Source: Orbilia blumenaviensis
Taxonomy: Eukaryota; Ascomycota; Orbiliomycetes; Orbiliales; Orbiliaceae
Direction: 5' to 3'
Length of the DNA stretch: 64,000 nucleotides
Assembly (NCBI GenBank): GCA_036872755.1
Contig: JAVHNS010000003.1
Coordinates: forward strand, 1,240,001-1,304,000
Shown: positions 1 through 11,942 of the stretch, piece after piece
Position numbering within the stretch: the first letter of the stretch is position 1
Layout: the number at the start of each line of letters is the position of its first letter
The notes under the pieces: generated by a model
What the model saw: the letters and a program-made list of their open reading frames with translations, nothing else
Database searches by the model: none
What the model was told of the DNA's origin: nothing
Made by a program: the position numbers and the translations under genes

Positions 1-2
1 GA

Positions 3-170
3 CGATATGGAGATCCTATAACGGTTGTCGATAGAAACTCTGCAGAGCTGGGGATTCAAGAATACGAAGAGGTTTCACCAGCTGACGGGGATCATTCGAC
101 AATCGTCAAGTTGAAGAGCGAGCAAGACAGAACTTATACAACTGTCCGGAGTTGCCTTGCTAGAATCAGC
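3..170 (+). CDS. C-terminal fragment of an alpha/beta-hydrolase (SesB-like) effector domain
   Basis: The third forward frame is open from base 3. It reads like the end of a serine-hydrolase fold, with a DGDHSTIVKL stretch at about 81-110 whose His would be the third member of a Ser-Asp-His triad, followed by a short helix rich in charged residues. Fungal NACHT-WD40 proteins often carry such a lipase-like domain at the N-terminus, and the NACHT frame begins 360 bp downstream on the same strand, so this is probably the first domain of that gene. The nucleophile and the start lie outside the window. Between the two lie a MITE-like element and a plausible intron end, with a CTAAC branch site at 503-507 and a TAG acceptor at 523-525. 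The frame stays open to 488, but sequence past about 170 looks non-coding. Confidence 0.5.
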
Positions 171-222
171 CAAAAGTCAGGAGCCACAGCCCTTTGGAAT
201 TGCCACAAAAGATTTAAATATA

Positions 223-454
223 AGGGGTTCTCGGATGTGCAGTTTTGTCGACGTTTCTGCATTTCCTGCATTTTCGATTTCTACATTTTCTACGTCGAAT
301 GGACAACTAACTTTTGCAGAAATGAATATTGTATATGTAAATACCATATTAATGTAGTGCTCGGCGATGCAGTTTTGAAGTTTTTATATTTTTTGAAAAC
401 TGCATATTCTGCATCTTGGCTCGGCCTCAAAAACTGCACATCTGAGTACCCCTA
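223..454. mobile_element. MITE-like element with about 30-bp inverted ends, TA-flanked
   Basis: The ends form an imperfect inverted repeat of about 30 bp: AGGGGTTCTCGGATGTGCAG at the left, and AGGGGTACTCAGATGTGCAG when the right end is read on the minus strand. TA lies at both borders (221-222 and 455-456), as expected for a Tc1/mariner-type target-site duplication. The inside is AT-rich and has no convincing coding capacity. It lies between the hydrolase fragment and the NACHT frame, probably in an intron or as a disruption of the gene. Confidence 0.5.
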
Positions 455-529
455 TAGAGATTGTCTGGCTATTAGATTATATCAGTAGTACGAACGGGAT
501 GGCTAACGAGGTTCAAATAATCTAGGAGA

Positions 530-3500
530 ATGGCCTTGGATGAGCTAGAGTTAAAGCAACTACCATGCGCTGAATGTGCGACATTCAACTTTTACACGAC
601 CTACCCATCACAGCTTAGGGGCCGGGACCCGAGTCAAATCCCCGCAGAATGTCATCCGGAGACACGGAAGGAGCTTCTACAGGAAATCAAAGAATGGGCC
701 AGAGATCTTCAAGCGGAACGTATATTCTGGCTGAACGGTATGGCCGGAGCAGGAAAATCGGCAATAGCACGAACGATAGCAAAATATTTCGACAAGGACG
801 ACCAATGCCAATTAGCAGCCACTTTTTTCTTCGACAGAGGTGAAAATGAGCGCAACAGCGCCACTCTCCTGTTCACAACAATCGCTGTTCAACTTTCGCA
901 GAGGATACCTGCCTTAGTCCCGCATATCAAAAGTGCTATCAAAGAAAATCCCCAAATCGGCACGGGGTTCTTAGAGCAACAGTTCGAAAAACTCATCTCA
1001 CAACCTCTCAAAACGTTGGGTCAGAACTCGAAACCATTGATCTTTATCATTGACGCATTGGATGAGTGTGGAGAAGCTAAAGAAGACGAAATCGAACAAA
1101 TCTTTTTCTTTCTTAGAGAGCTGCAAAATATTGGAACGGTGCCTATCAAAATATTCTTAGCCAGCCGGCCGGAGTCCTCAATTCGCCGAGGTTTCGGTCA
1201 CCTGTCCTCAAAATACCCCAATATTTATAAAAGCATTAAACTCCACGATTTTAAAGACATCTCTCTATCCACAATCGAGGGTGACATCTCTCTATCCACA
1301 ATCGAGAGTGACATCTCAATTTTTCTCAAAGACAAATTTTCAGAAATCGTATCGGATTTCAACAACGAGGAGGATTCATCAGCACATACTTTAGAATTGG
1401 ATTGGCCTGGTAATAAGGAAGTTCAAAAACTAGTTAAATTAGCAGCCCCTTCATTCATTTTTGCGGCAACTGTCACTCGATTCATTGGAGGGAAGAAACC
1501 GGAATGGAACCCGGAACGAAAGTTAAATATCGTTCTGAAGTATGGAACGACTGGTTCTCCGATGGATCGAACCTACCTTCCAGTATTGCGGCAGCTAGAT
1601 GCTGACGTTGATATTTCCGAATCACAACTTGAAGAGTTCCGTCAAGAATTCAGAGAAATCATAGGCACTATCGTTATTTTGAAAGACCCTCTCTCTACAC
1701 CATCTCTCGCCAAACTTCTCGATATAGATATAAGACAGATCAATGGCAAACTAGTCCACTTGCATTCCGTTTTTAATATCCCGACAGACTTCAATCTCCC
1801 CGTTCGATTGCTACACCTCTCATTTCGAGAATTTCTTATCGATCCTAAAAAAAGAAGAGACGAAGCAGATAACAAAAGAAACGATGATTTCTGGTTCTGG
1901 ATTGATGAGGCAAAAACTCACACTATGATTTCAGAAAAATGTTTAAATCTGCTATCAAAATGTCTCAAAAAAAACATCTGTTCTTTAGACTATCCAGGGA
2001 TGCTACGAGAACACGTCAAACAGACCGTGATAAAAGACAATCTACCAAAACACATCCAATACGCCTGTCTTTACTGGCCATATCATTTAGAGCATGGTGC
2101 TATCGGCAAACCTATAGTTGACAATAGCGCAGTTCATGAATTTCTACGCAAATACTTTCTAAACTGGCTCGAGGCTCTAAGCTTTTTGGGACAATTGTCT
2201 CAGATTTTTAATTTGATTGAGAATTTGTGCTCGCTCGTTGATGTATGTTATCCTACCTTTCCGGTAATGATCACCAATAGAACCCTGAAGCTAACAATAA
2301 AATGGATTAGGCAAACGAAGGTTCTAAAATATCAAGCTTTCTTAATGATGCTAGACGGTTTCTCATGTCAAATTTGAAGATAATTAACGAGGCACCGCTT
2401 CAAATCTACTCCTCTGCTATTATCTTCAGTCCAGAGAAAAGTATCATTAGAGAAACTTTTGACATGTGCATCCCAAAATGGATCACCAAACCCCCAAGGA
2501 TGCCACGATTCTGGGGGCCAGTTCTCCAGACAATTGAAGGGCATAAAAGGTCGGTCGATTGCGTTGTTTTCTCTCCGAATGCCAAGCAGCTGGCATCAGC
2601 ATCGCAAGATGGAACAGTAAGGCTTTGGGACGTAGCAACGGGACAACAATTAAAGATCTTTGTGGGGCATGGAGACTACCGGATCAAACGCATAGCCTTT
2701 ATTCCTGAAGACAACCAATTGATGTCGTGCTCATCTGGTGGCACGATCATTGGTTGGGATCTAACAACAAAGGAACAAGTCAAAAACTTCAGAGTGTTAG
2801 AAGATCCCGAATATCAATACGGCTGGTACTCCATCCATTGCGATTTATCTTCTGATGGTAAACAGCTGGTAACCGTGATGAACCATGCCAAGAGTATCCT
2901 TTGGGATATAACAACGCAACGGCCAACAACGTTGTCAACCTTCAACCTTGTGTTGTACCACAGAGAAATTGTATTTTCTCCAGATAACAAACATCTGGCG
3001 TTGGTAGCCTGTCCTAGTTGGCCACGTTGGGAATGCAAATTCAAGATCATTATTTGGGATATTGGTGTACGGGAAAAATGCCACACGTTAGATACTCTAG
3101 GCAGTTGCTCAATCGCCTTCTCCCCTGATGGTAAGCAGCTGGTATCAGCGAACGAAACAACTGTGGAGCTGTGGGATGTAGCGAAAGGGCAGCGAGTAAA
3201 AAGCTTCAAGATTTCTTCGAAGCTCGGGCTCTACAGCCCAATAGCCTTCTCTCCTGATGGGGAGCATTTAGCATTGGCACTGGACAATTATAAAATACAG
3301 CTCTGGAAAACAACAGGGCAGCATGTGGAAACCTTCGAAGGACATACTAGTTCAGTCAACGCAGTCGCTTTCTCTCCTGATGGCGAACGGCTGGCGTCAA
3401 CCTCTAGTGGCAGCACGATCAGACTTTGGGACACAACAAGACGAACAGAGACAACACAGCAGTTATCACGAGACAAATCACAACATCAAAGATGTGTTAA

Positions 3501-4367
3501 GGTCGTCGCTTTTTCCCATGCCAACAAATTGGTAGCAACAGCGTCAAAGGATTCCACAATTATACTCTGGAACGTAGCCTCGGGACAGCAGTTAAATACC
3601 CTCAAAAACCACACCGGCTCAGTCACAGCTATCTCATTTTCCCCCGACAACAAACAATTAGCATCAGGCTCAGATGACAACACAGTTAAACTTTGGAACA
3701 TAGCGACAGGGCAGCTAATGAAAACCTTTCCGGAGCATAGTGAGAAGATCGGAGCAGTCACATTTTCCAATGATGGCAAGCGAGTGGCGTCAGCAGCGTG
3801 GGACAGAACAGTTAGAGTCTGGTATAACACGGAGAAAACGCAAACAAGCGTTTTCAAAACATTTTTTTGCAGTTTTGCAGTCGCCTTTTCATCCGATGAT
3901 CAGAAATTATTAACAGGAACAAGGGTCGGGATCTAACAACAAAACATGAAATGAATTTTTGGGTATCTAGGAGTGAAATCCTGGCAGTCGCCTTTTCTCC
4001 AGATAACAAACAGTTAATATCATCGTCAGATGACCTCACAATTAGGCTATGGAATGCAGAAACAGGGCAGCAAATCCACAAACTTGAGGTACCAGCTATC
4101 ATTAGAAGTTTGAGGTTTTCCGCTAATGGTAGATATTTGGAGACTGATAGAGGAGGCATTGATATATCTCCTACCTCTCTTCAATTTCCTAAACGATTAG
4201 GTCGCATCTTCCTGTGTGATGAATGGATAATGCGTGGTGGCCAGATTTACCTTTGGCTACCGCCTGATTATCGACCCTCTGCGTCGGGTTTCAGGAAAAA
4301 TCGTCTCATTATCGGAGCGAGGTCTGGAACAGTTACATTTTTCGAGTTCCCAGATGATACTGAATGA
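530..4367 (+). pseudogene. NACHT-WD40 STAND (NLR-like) gene broken into three frames
   Basis: Three consecutive forward frames (530-2377, 2365-3936, 3951-4367) read as one protein. The first has the usual NACHT lead-in, a Walker A GMAGAGKS at residues 70-77 and a Walker B FIIDALDECG near residue 175. The second opens with the linker (APLQIYSSAIIF type) that joins NACHT to WD40 in this family, then carries about eight WD40 repeats ending in xLWD. The third adds a last repeat (SSDDLTIRLWN) and a tail. Both joins need a one-base shift, near 2344 and near 3925, each consistent with loss of one base. The family are NTP-driven signalling ATPases that oligomerise on ligand sensing by the repeats and trigger incompatibility or cell death. 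Here the product would stop after NACHT. The effector domain would be the hydrolase fragment upstream. Sequencing error is possible, but housekeeping genes in the window show none. Confidence 0.85.
1256..1317 (+). repeat. 27-bp in-frame tandem duplication in the NACHT frame
   Basis: Two copies of a 27-bp unit (1256-1282, 1283-1309) and the start of a third encode the nine-residue unit DISLSTIE(G/S) twice. The copies differ by one base, so the duplication is recent. Confidence 0.9.
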
Positions 4368-4612
4368 TATATATATATATATATAGTAGAGTTGGTTTAA
4401 TATTAAGGAATATACACTTATTAATTAAGTTTCTATTAATGTATATATTATCTTCATTTCCTTTCAATTCAAATGCAAAATTTTAATCGTTGGTTCCTCA
4501 AATTCATATACGTACCCATATTTCCCCCCCCTTTTATATATATGAGTATAATATATAGTTCATCGCACGGGAATATATATATTCCCCACACCGAAAGAGA
4601 AAGGCCTTGATA

Positions 4613-5347
4613 TGGCGTGCCAAAATGAAAAAAAGGATTTCTATATACAATAATTCAAATTACACATACAAATATACAAAATAAATAAAATATACATACA
4701 TACATCATAAATCTCACTAACCACAATATTACAATACGGTTGTAGTTATAATAATAACCACAATATTACAATACAGTTGTAGTTATAATAATACCCACAA
4801 TATTTAGCAATAACTTGAATTATGACGTTCAGCAATGGCCATGGCACTCAGCAATGGCCACAGCGCTCAACATTAGCCAAGGTATTCAATACTAGCTATG
4901 GTATTTAGTACTAACTATAGCACTATTAATACTAGCTTTAATATTCATATATTAATAAAACTTTTACTAATTATGGCTTTATCTTTTAAAATAACGTTTA
5001 GCATTTAATAATTGGTTTTAAAATAACTATAAAACTGTTTTATGGCAGAGTGTTAAGCACCATAGTTAGTGCTGAGCGCCATGGCCATTTCTAGCCTGAG
5101 TGCCATGGTCATTACTAAATGCCATAGCCATTGCTGATCAGCTGAGCACTGTTACGTACCATTACTAAACATCATGATTATTATTGAGTATTGTAATTAT
5201 TGCTCTAACTGCAATTGCATTACTAGTATAATATTATAATTAATAAGATTTATGATGCATATATATATATTTGATTTATTTTACATATTTATACGCGTAA
5301 TTTGAACTATTGCATATATAAATCCTTTTTTTCATTTTGGCCCGCCA
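4613..5347. mobile_element. Foldback MITE-like element, family A
   Basis: The outer arms (about 4613-4712 and 5247-5347) are imperfect inverted repeats of about 100 bp. Both begin TGGCG(T/G)GCCAAAATG followed by an A-run and GGAT. TA flanks both ends (4611-4612, 5348-5349). The inner parts also mirror each other (CAGCAATGGCC-type blocks at about 4830-4870 against 5080-5140), so the whole element could fold into one long hairpin. A 37-bp direct repeat lies inside at about 4719-4796. No transposase frame is present. It sits about 245 bp past the end of the broken NACHT-WD40 gene. Confidence 0.75.
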
Positions 5348-6146
5348 TACTTAAGGCTATAAGTTGGTCAGTTAAATGTATTTAATGTGTCTAGAATTGA
5401 TATATAGGGCTTGCTAAGGAAAAGCAGAAGCAGAGCTAGAGGAAGCAGAGGGCATCGCTTCTATAAACAATATCCACCGGCCACCACAGTTGAACTAGCT
5501 ACCTGTTTCTCAGCATATAACTGTGACTCTGCACTATATTCGAGTTCGAAGCTTCCTTAATAACCCCTGTAAGGCTCTGTAAGGGGTCCATGGGATAAAA
5601 AATTGGCAAAATGAGCAGGAGGGCCTACCTTAACTTCAAGGCTTTGAAAGGTTGACAGCGCTTAAGACCTTTCTACTAAAAAGATCCTTCGTGATCCATG
5701 GATTTGTGGACATTTGTATGAACTCGGAGCCATTGTATCAAAAGGGTATCATGCTGTATTGAATCGAGAAGTTTCAATTGATCAATGTTTCATAAACGCC
5801 TGGGTGAGTAGTTTGGAATTCAGGAATAGTTGACAGTCACACTGATAGTCGCATAACCTACCGGATATATCATGATGGCTCCGCGGATAATCATATTCAG
5901 CTATGGCAACGCAAAATCCTGATCGACGAGGCGGGGCCTTGTCCAAGAACTGTATGCAGGTCTCATTCTTTCTATAAGCATCTTTCTCTCCAAAGGGCCT
6001 TTAGGTCTCTCAGGTGTGATAGAATCCCAAAACCTGCCCGAATTGTTGTGAGCTTCGAGTTTCTGCTTGATGGATATAACAAAAGAGAAGTGGAATATGT
6101 ATCCGTCATAATGAAAATCAACTGAGCACTTTGTAGTCTCCCGGAT
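5348..6146. other. Non-coding stretch
   Basis: This lies between the foldback element and the F-box relic. I see no supported gene. The last 175 bp may hold the decayed 3' end of the F-box gene, which is read on the minus strand. Confidence 0.4.
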
Positions 6147-7379
6147 CTAACTACCGTTAACAAAGAGGTTCAAAGAAGCAGGAGGGCCGGTGTCATCAAT
6201 ATCTTGTTCACGCTCTAGCACTTCGATATTCCGCATCTTAAACTTTCTTAAGCCGGAAGCTTCTCTCTTGAGAAATTGCAGCAGTGCGTACCAATCCTCT
6301 CTAGGCTTTCCGGTGGTACAATCAGAAATCGGTAATTCGACAAGAGCTCCCTTAGACTTGTCCAAAAAGTGGATGAACCGCTCTGATTCGAGATGAAAAT
6401 ATTGAAGCTTGACCAATCTGAGGGAAAACGGCTCTGAGTGAGTTGGTGAATTTGGGATGACCCTGTTTTCGACTTTCACCAAGTAAAGATGAAGTATTTA
6501 GAGCTACTGACAACTCCAAGAGAATGGTTAAAGTACTTGAGATCCGGGTCAGTCCTGGGTCTAGAGGGGTCAGATTCATCTTCGGCAGCCATAATAATTA
6601 TCAAAACCTAAAGGTTTACGAACGGGCGCTGGATTTGAAAAACATTTTGAGGGCTTGGAATCCTGCAGAACCATCGAACTGGCACCCCGGCGGCGCCTTC
6701 AAATCTGTCCAATTTGCATTCGACCGATTTGAGACTTGTAATACCCGCCGTCGATGTCATAGCCGCAGCAATAGCCTCCAACCAGATTCCGTATTCGTGA
6801 AGACCATTTACGGTCTTTCTGAGCCTTTCGAAACTGGCTACCAACAATATCTTCAGGTGATCTAGTATAGAGGTTCCAGGCTTTGATCGAAGAAAAGGGT
6901 AGAGTAGATTGAGTTCAGCTCGAGATAATCCGGTTGGTGTACTCGAGCAGGCGATGGTTCAAACTCGAGTGATTAAATATTGGGAAGACTGGAAAGCGCA
7001 AAACTGAGAACGCTGGTACCTTCTCAGAGTAAGAGAAAGAAGCTTCAAGCTCATGTTCTGAATATGAATGTAGCTTTGATAGAATATTAAACTCTGTCCT
7101 CTCTGTGGAGATCTCTACGATAAGGGATTTCAGCATCGGAGATAGATCTTTTCACCCTTTCGCCAGCCCCAGAAGAATTTCGTGGTATCTTTAGCAAGTT
7201 GTAAAGCCTGAAAGAGACAGAAAAACTCGTCTAATTTGATATATTGCATCCAGATGAGGCTCTTCTGCTTGTATGCTCAGAACCTTGCAGGTGCAACGGA
7301 GAGCAAGAATATCATCAGCTTCAAGGTTTTCTACGATTCCGTGGATGAGCTCGACTGAGATAGTAGTAATCGAAGCCAT
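6147..7379 (-). pseudogene. Decayed F-box protein gene
   Basis: Reading leftwards from ATG at 7379, the first 60 codons encode an F-box (ELIHGIVENLEADDILALRC then TCKVLS), which in SCF ubiquitin ligases binds Skp1. The frame then meets TAA and TGA stops within 70 bp, while family-like sequence continues past them (LSPMLKSLIVEIS at about 7100-7150). Further pieces in shifted frames at 6608-6847 and 6147-6482 look like the C-terminal part of fungal F-box proteins (REDWYALLQFLKREASGLRK). Some breaks could be introns, but in-frame stops between coding-like blocks favour a pseudogene. The substrate is unknown. Confidence 0.5.
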
Positions 7380-8696
7380 GTTTGTCAATTTAATTCTCTA
7401 GACTAGAACAACTAGTTAGCCTTGCTTCCACATCCCTCATTTCAAGAAAATGGTCAGTTTACTTACCAAAATTGATGAATGCGTTTTTGATATCTATTGT
7501 GTGTGAGACTATTACAAATTGAAGCTAGACTGAATATCGATTCTGGTCCCGAGACATATCGAAAACTTCAAATGGAAGAATATTTGAGAACGAGGTGTGT
7601 CGACAAATTGGTGAACAAGCTTGGGGCTTCGAAGGCATTCTCCCACGCATTGCCTAGGCTTGGGTATGCTTCTATAACACAGTGGCTATATCCCCAAGCC
7701 GCTTCCAGGGAATGCCCAACTGCTCTTTTACAGAGCAGAAAGGATAGAGTAATCTTGCAGGGGAGGGGTTTTTATGGGAAGGACTGTATACCCGCCATGC
7801 TGATTTTACGTGTAGATCTATTTTTAAGATTATTTGTTTTTGGGCAGTTATGTGTTAAAATGCCGGGCAAGCAAATATAGTAGTTAATTTACAAGCTCGC
7901 ACGCTGGTAGCTGGTTCACAAACTAACTAGCAGCTAATTCACAGGCTGGCAGCTAGTTTCTAGGTTAGTAACTAGGTAATTCACAGGTAGGCAACTGGTT
8001 TGCAGACTAATTCGCAGGCTGGTTCACAAGTTGGTTCGCAGGTTATATAATTCATTTAGATATATAGACAAGGATAGAGCAGCCAATTCCTGATTTGGCT
8101 AGGTGTAACATGACTTGCGTTGGGTACTGAAACTCAGGCTATTTTGATGATCTCGTTGAACAGCTATTGAACCAGCAGTCGGATGAATATGCGGCGGTAG
8201 GCGCCATCTCTGGTATCTCAGATTGGTCGAAATTTCCCAATCGGGATATCATTGCGCCAAGTCATTGGCGCAGAAGTCAATCCAGCTACCAAAATTTGAT
8301 ACGCTCATCCATTGTTTTTCTTGGCCCAAAACTAAGCATCCCAGCCTTTTGGGTCAAATTCCAGTTTGCTAACTTTTAACTAGCTTGACTAGCTCGATTC
8401 ATCGTTGTTTGCTTACAAAAATGTTCAAGACGCCTTCTTGCAACAATTAAATGCATCCTAAACAGCTGACATGTTAACGATCCTGTTGAATCTAGCATTC
8501 AAGGAAATCGAGTCTTTAGTTTATCAGCTTGTTTGCGGTCTCTTTCTACCCTGCGAATTAAAGTACCGAAAAGACACAGCTTATCGATTAACTCAAGATC
8601 TAGACTATGTGACGTACCTAGCTAAAAACAGGAGTCTAAAAGCAAATATCTTAAATACAAGAACTAAGCATGACTTGCAACTTGACAGACAGTGAG
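7380..8696. other. Region without a recognised gene
   Basis: A 127-codon forward frame at 7497-7880 has no recognisable motif. The rest is non-coding by eye, apart from the degenerate repeats at 7886-8050. No transposase or tRNA was seen. Confidence 0.4.
7886..8050. repeat. Degenerate short tandem repeats (GGCTGGTTCACAAG type)
   Basis: Units of about 12-20 bp built on CTGGTTCACA / CTAATTCACAGG / GCAGCTAG recur with many substitutions. The array is too degenerate to give an exact period. Confidence 0.55.
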
Positions 8697-11114
8697 CTAG
8701 TGCTGGAACCGCTTATGGAAATTTTCAAGGGTCTCGATCATTTTAGGTGAAGCACTAGGACCAGTACGACTAAAAGCCAAATCAAAATTTTTCATGCTCA
8801 GCCTTATATGCTGTCCCTCAAAAGCCTCTCCAGTTGATACCTCAAGTTCCGTCGCCCAAGAAAGTGCTGCTTGGCCGCATAAGGTCCTCAGATCTGACCC
8901 TGAAAATCCTTCTGCGCGTTTTGCAATATCAGCTAAGTTCACATCGTCAGACAGATTCTCATTTGGAATCATTCTCTCAAGGATCATGTGACGTTGTTCG
9001 TAGCTCGGAATGTTTAAGAACACTCGATACGGTAGCCGACGCAAGAAAGCTTCATCAAGGTCTCCAGGGCGATTAGTGGCTACAATGACAAGTGGTGCTT
9101 TGGAAGAACTATTTTCCGCAGCTAGCCCGTCCATTTCTTGAAGATACTGGGCAAGAGCGCTGCGCTCCCATGACTTGTCAGTACCGGCTCTTCTGTAGAA
9201 AAGGGAATCTACTTCATCGAGGAATATAATGCATGGATGAAGCTTTCGCGCCAGACTGAACATTGCGCTGATCGCCTGTTCCGTTTCACCAACGTAACAT
9301 TTCTTCAATTCCGCAGCTGAGAGAGCGATGAACTTGTGTCCAGAGTCGTTAGCAATGGCACGGCAGAGATGGGTCTTTCCTGTGCCCGGTGGGCCAAATA
9401 ATAAGATTCCCGGCATTTTGAAATATGAGAACAAAGAAGATCGGTTATTATTGATCTTTAGTCTTGAGAGTGCGACGAATTGCCTAACCGTAGCCTTCGT
9501 CGTAGGGTCCATTATCACATCGTCATACGTTATTGGAGACTGGCCTTTAGGGTGACTGGTTTAGCTTTTCGTTATTTCATATTTATGGAATCATAGAAGT
9601 TAAGTCTTACCTGGCTCGATCACATATTTTCTGAGAGCTTTTTCCTCCTTTGTTAAGGTCTCCCCCCCATCCTCATCTCCGTCCTTTTCTTCAGCTCTCT
9701 TTTCTCCAGCCTCTCTAAGTCGTTCTGACTCTAGCTTGTTCAGAATACTTGATACGTCCTCGATATTGATCTTTGATTTTCCCCAGCCACGGATCCCAAT
9801 TGATCTAGTGATGCGGTAGAGTTCATTCGAGTCCATTCGTCCTCGGCTCAGAACCGAGTCAGCATCTTCCATTCCCTCTAACTCCCATTCAACCGTGTCA
9901 CCAATTACATCATCACCAACCAAATAGGCGTATCGCTGCCGTAAATATTCTTTCAACTTTCTCTGATTGAAATCCCGGTTAAGAGAACCCTCCATATTTC
10001 TCCATTCCTTCGCTTCAGTGATAGTTTCCGAGAGGTAGTGTATGTCGTTGACACCAGTCTTCTTTTTCGCCCTGCTATCTGAGCATGAGTTTTTTCCCAG
10101 CCAGAAGTAAACAGCAAATATGGGGATGCCGGCTTTGCGGCGCTGTTGGATAGCATCACGCAAACGAGAAAGAAACCTCCAGCCTCTATTCATATCAAAC
10201 ATCTTGTCGATGCCATATATATAAAGGACAAGTGGTGTTTTGCCATTGCATTGCTTTAGGGGCTGGCCCACGATACTGGGGTCAGTGTTTGGAATAGAGG
10301 TATCAAAGAGAGTATCCACTGCCTTCTTGTTTCTCTTTTCGGACTGCTTATCACTACGTGACCCCCCGGGCTTTGGTGTTCCAAAATAGAACTTTGCAAG
10401 TTGGCCAGACCCTGTCTCATCGGGCAACAACTCACCATCATCTTCGGATTCGTCGTCTTCGTCATCTCCATCTTCATCGCCCCCGTCTTGGTCATCCTCA
10501 GTTTCACCTCCTTCCTGTTCAGCAACAGCTTCACTCTCACATAAACCCTTCTCACCGCTGGCTTCGCCACCCTCTAGCCCCCTGTTATTCTCCACCACAT
10601 TATCCCTATTCAAATTTTCTGGTTTCTCCGCTGTCTTTTTCTTATCCTCCTCCTCCTCATTTTTTTGCTTTGCGATTTTATGTTGATTATGAAACTCGAC
10701 CCCAATGTTATCGAGGTCGTCAAGGTTGAACTCCATATAGTTTGCTCTAATATCCTTGCATAGATATTGTACCATGTGCTGGCCATATGTATCCGCCATA
10801 CCCGATTTCACATCGAAGAGAAGGCTTGCATACTCGTCATCAAAAGATCCTTGGGCATCAGCTAAGAGTCCACTAATTACGTCCTCTCTTATCCTTTGAT
10901 AATCAGACGACGAGATTGACCAGGGATTGTAATTTGATGTATTTGGTGACGGTGATCTCGAGGGTCCGTTGAACGGCTTGTCAGAGGCTTCCACAGACTC
11001 GGGGTTCTGTAGCGGCACGGTAACTTCAAAAGTGGCAGGGGATTTATCGAGGTCCGCAAGGAGCTTCACATTATTACGAAGGAAATTATCGGGAAGCTTG
11101 TAGTTGAACACCAT
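8697..11114 (-). CDS. Large AAA-family ATPase, two exons
   Basis: Exon 1 is 11114-9611 and exon 2 is 9544-8697, with a 66-bp intron (donor GTAAGA). The joined frame gives 783 residues. The C-terminal third is a complete AAA module of the Msp1/spastin-like group: Walker A GPPGTGKT, Walker B IIFLDEVDS, the sensor-1 region VIVATNRPGDLD with its arginines (FLRRLPYR), and a helical lid (GFSGSDLRTLC). The N-terminal two thirds have an Asp/Glu-rich run around residues 190-240 and a block (LVLYIYGIDKMF, then RFLSRLRDAI) that resembles a second, degenerate AAA domain lacking a P-loop, as in other fungal AAA proteins of this layout. The family remodels or extracts proteins using ATP; the substrate and location are not evident. 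The start is the first ATG of the long frame. Confidence 0.85.
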
Positions 11115-11942
11115 TTTGCCGATGGTGATGCTCCTATTCCGGCGTGCGATATCGATTAAATAAGTGAAATTGGTGAGGCTATGTGGCAGATAGTAGGAAA
11201 CAAGAGAGCGTAGAGTTGGTGTGTGAAGAATCTTATCTCCAAATTGGTCAGGGTGGTAAGAGAGGGAGGGAGGGAGGGAGAGAAGAGAACTAGTTGATTC
11301 GATGTCTTATACGGTAGTACTAAGAGGCACTTAGGGGATTCCATCGTAGTATTTATATTCGAAAATCATAAAGTCGAGTGTCGAAAATGAGCTTTGAGCT
11401 GTGTCACCCATGCATGATCATGTTAATTTTATGACAGTCATATTCCATCCAGCCCTCGCCGCAGAACCGAGCCGAAAAATCTGCAAGGTAATGCAACTAT
11501 GACTGTTATGTTCTCGCGACCCTTTGCTAATATGCTGTCAGCATACATCGTGGCTGCTTTCGTGCATTTGCAACTGTATGGTAGCTAGCAGATACAGACA
11601 ACTCATGTTTTTCGTCGGCCTTTCCAGCCATTGAATAAAACAACATTCCCGATCAGGATCTATCAATGCCAAGACTTTGTATTATTGGCCAGAAGGAGGC
11701 CTTACTCCTAAGCTTACACTGTGGGAGCTCATGTTGACGATCTAGTACCCCACTGCTAGACTCATTCATCCACGAAATCACTTGACTTCGCGCTACATTA
11801 ATTCAAGTCACTTGCATATTGGCGTATCTCTTTGCGGGATATTTACGGGAAAATAATCGATTCCGACGTAACGCCCGGCGGCCTCGAACTTTAAGTCTGA
11901 AGATACGGAGCCATAACTATCACAATATATGCATTTGCGTCT
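11115..11942. other. Divergent intergenic region with an AGGG microsatellite
   Basis: This is the shared upstream region of the minus-strand AAA gene and the plus-strand F-box gene. An (AGGG)n run lies at about 11263-11281. I see no other gene. Confidence 0.5.

Noticed and set aside
2335..2370. Programmed -1 frameshift joining NACHT to WD40
   Set aside because: The join fits a -1 shift, but there is no canonical slippery heptamer and no obvious downstream structure. A second similar break further on points to simple base loss.
7886..8050. CRISPR-like array
   Set aside because: The repeats are short, irregular and without constant spacers; the genome is eukaryotic.
10256..10729. Frames on both strands within the AAA gene
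   Set aside because: They are shadows of the Asp/Glu-rich part of the AAA protein.
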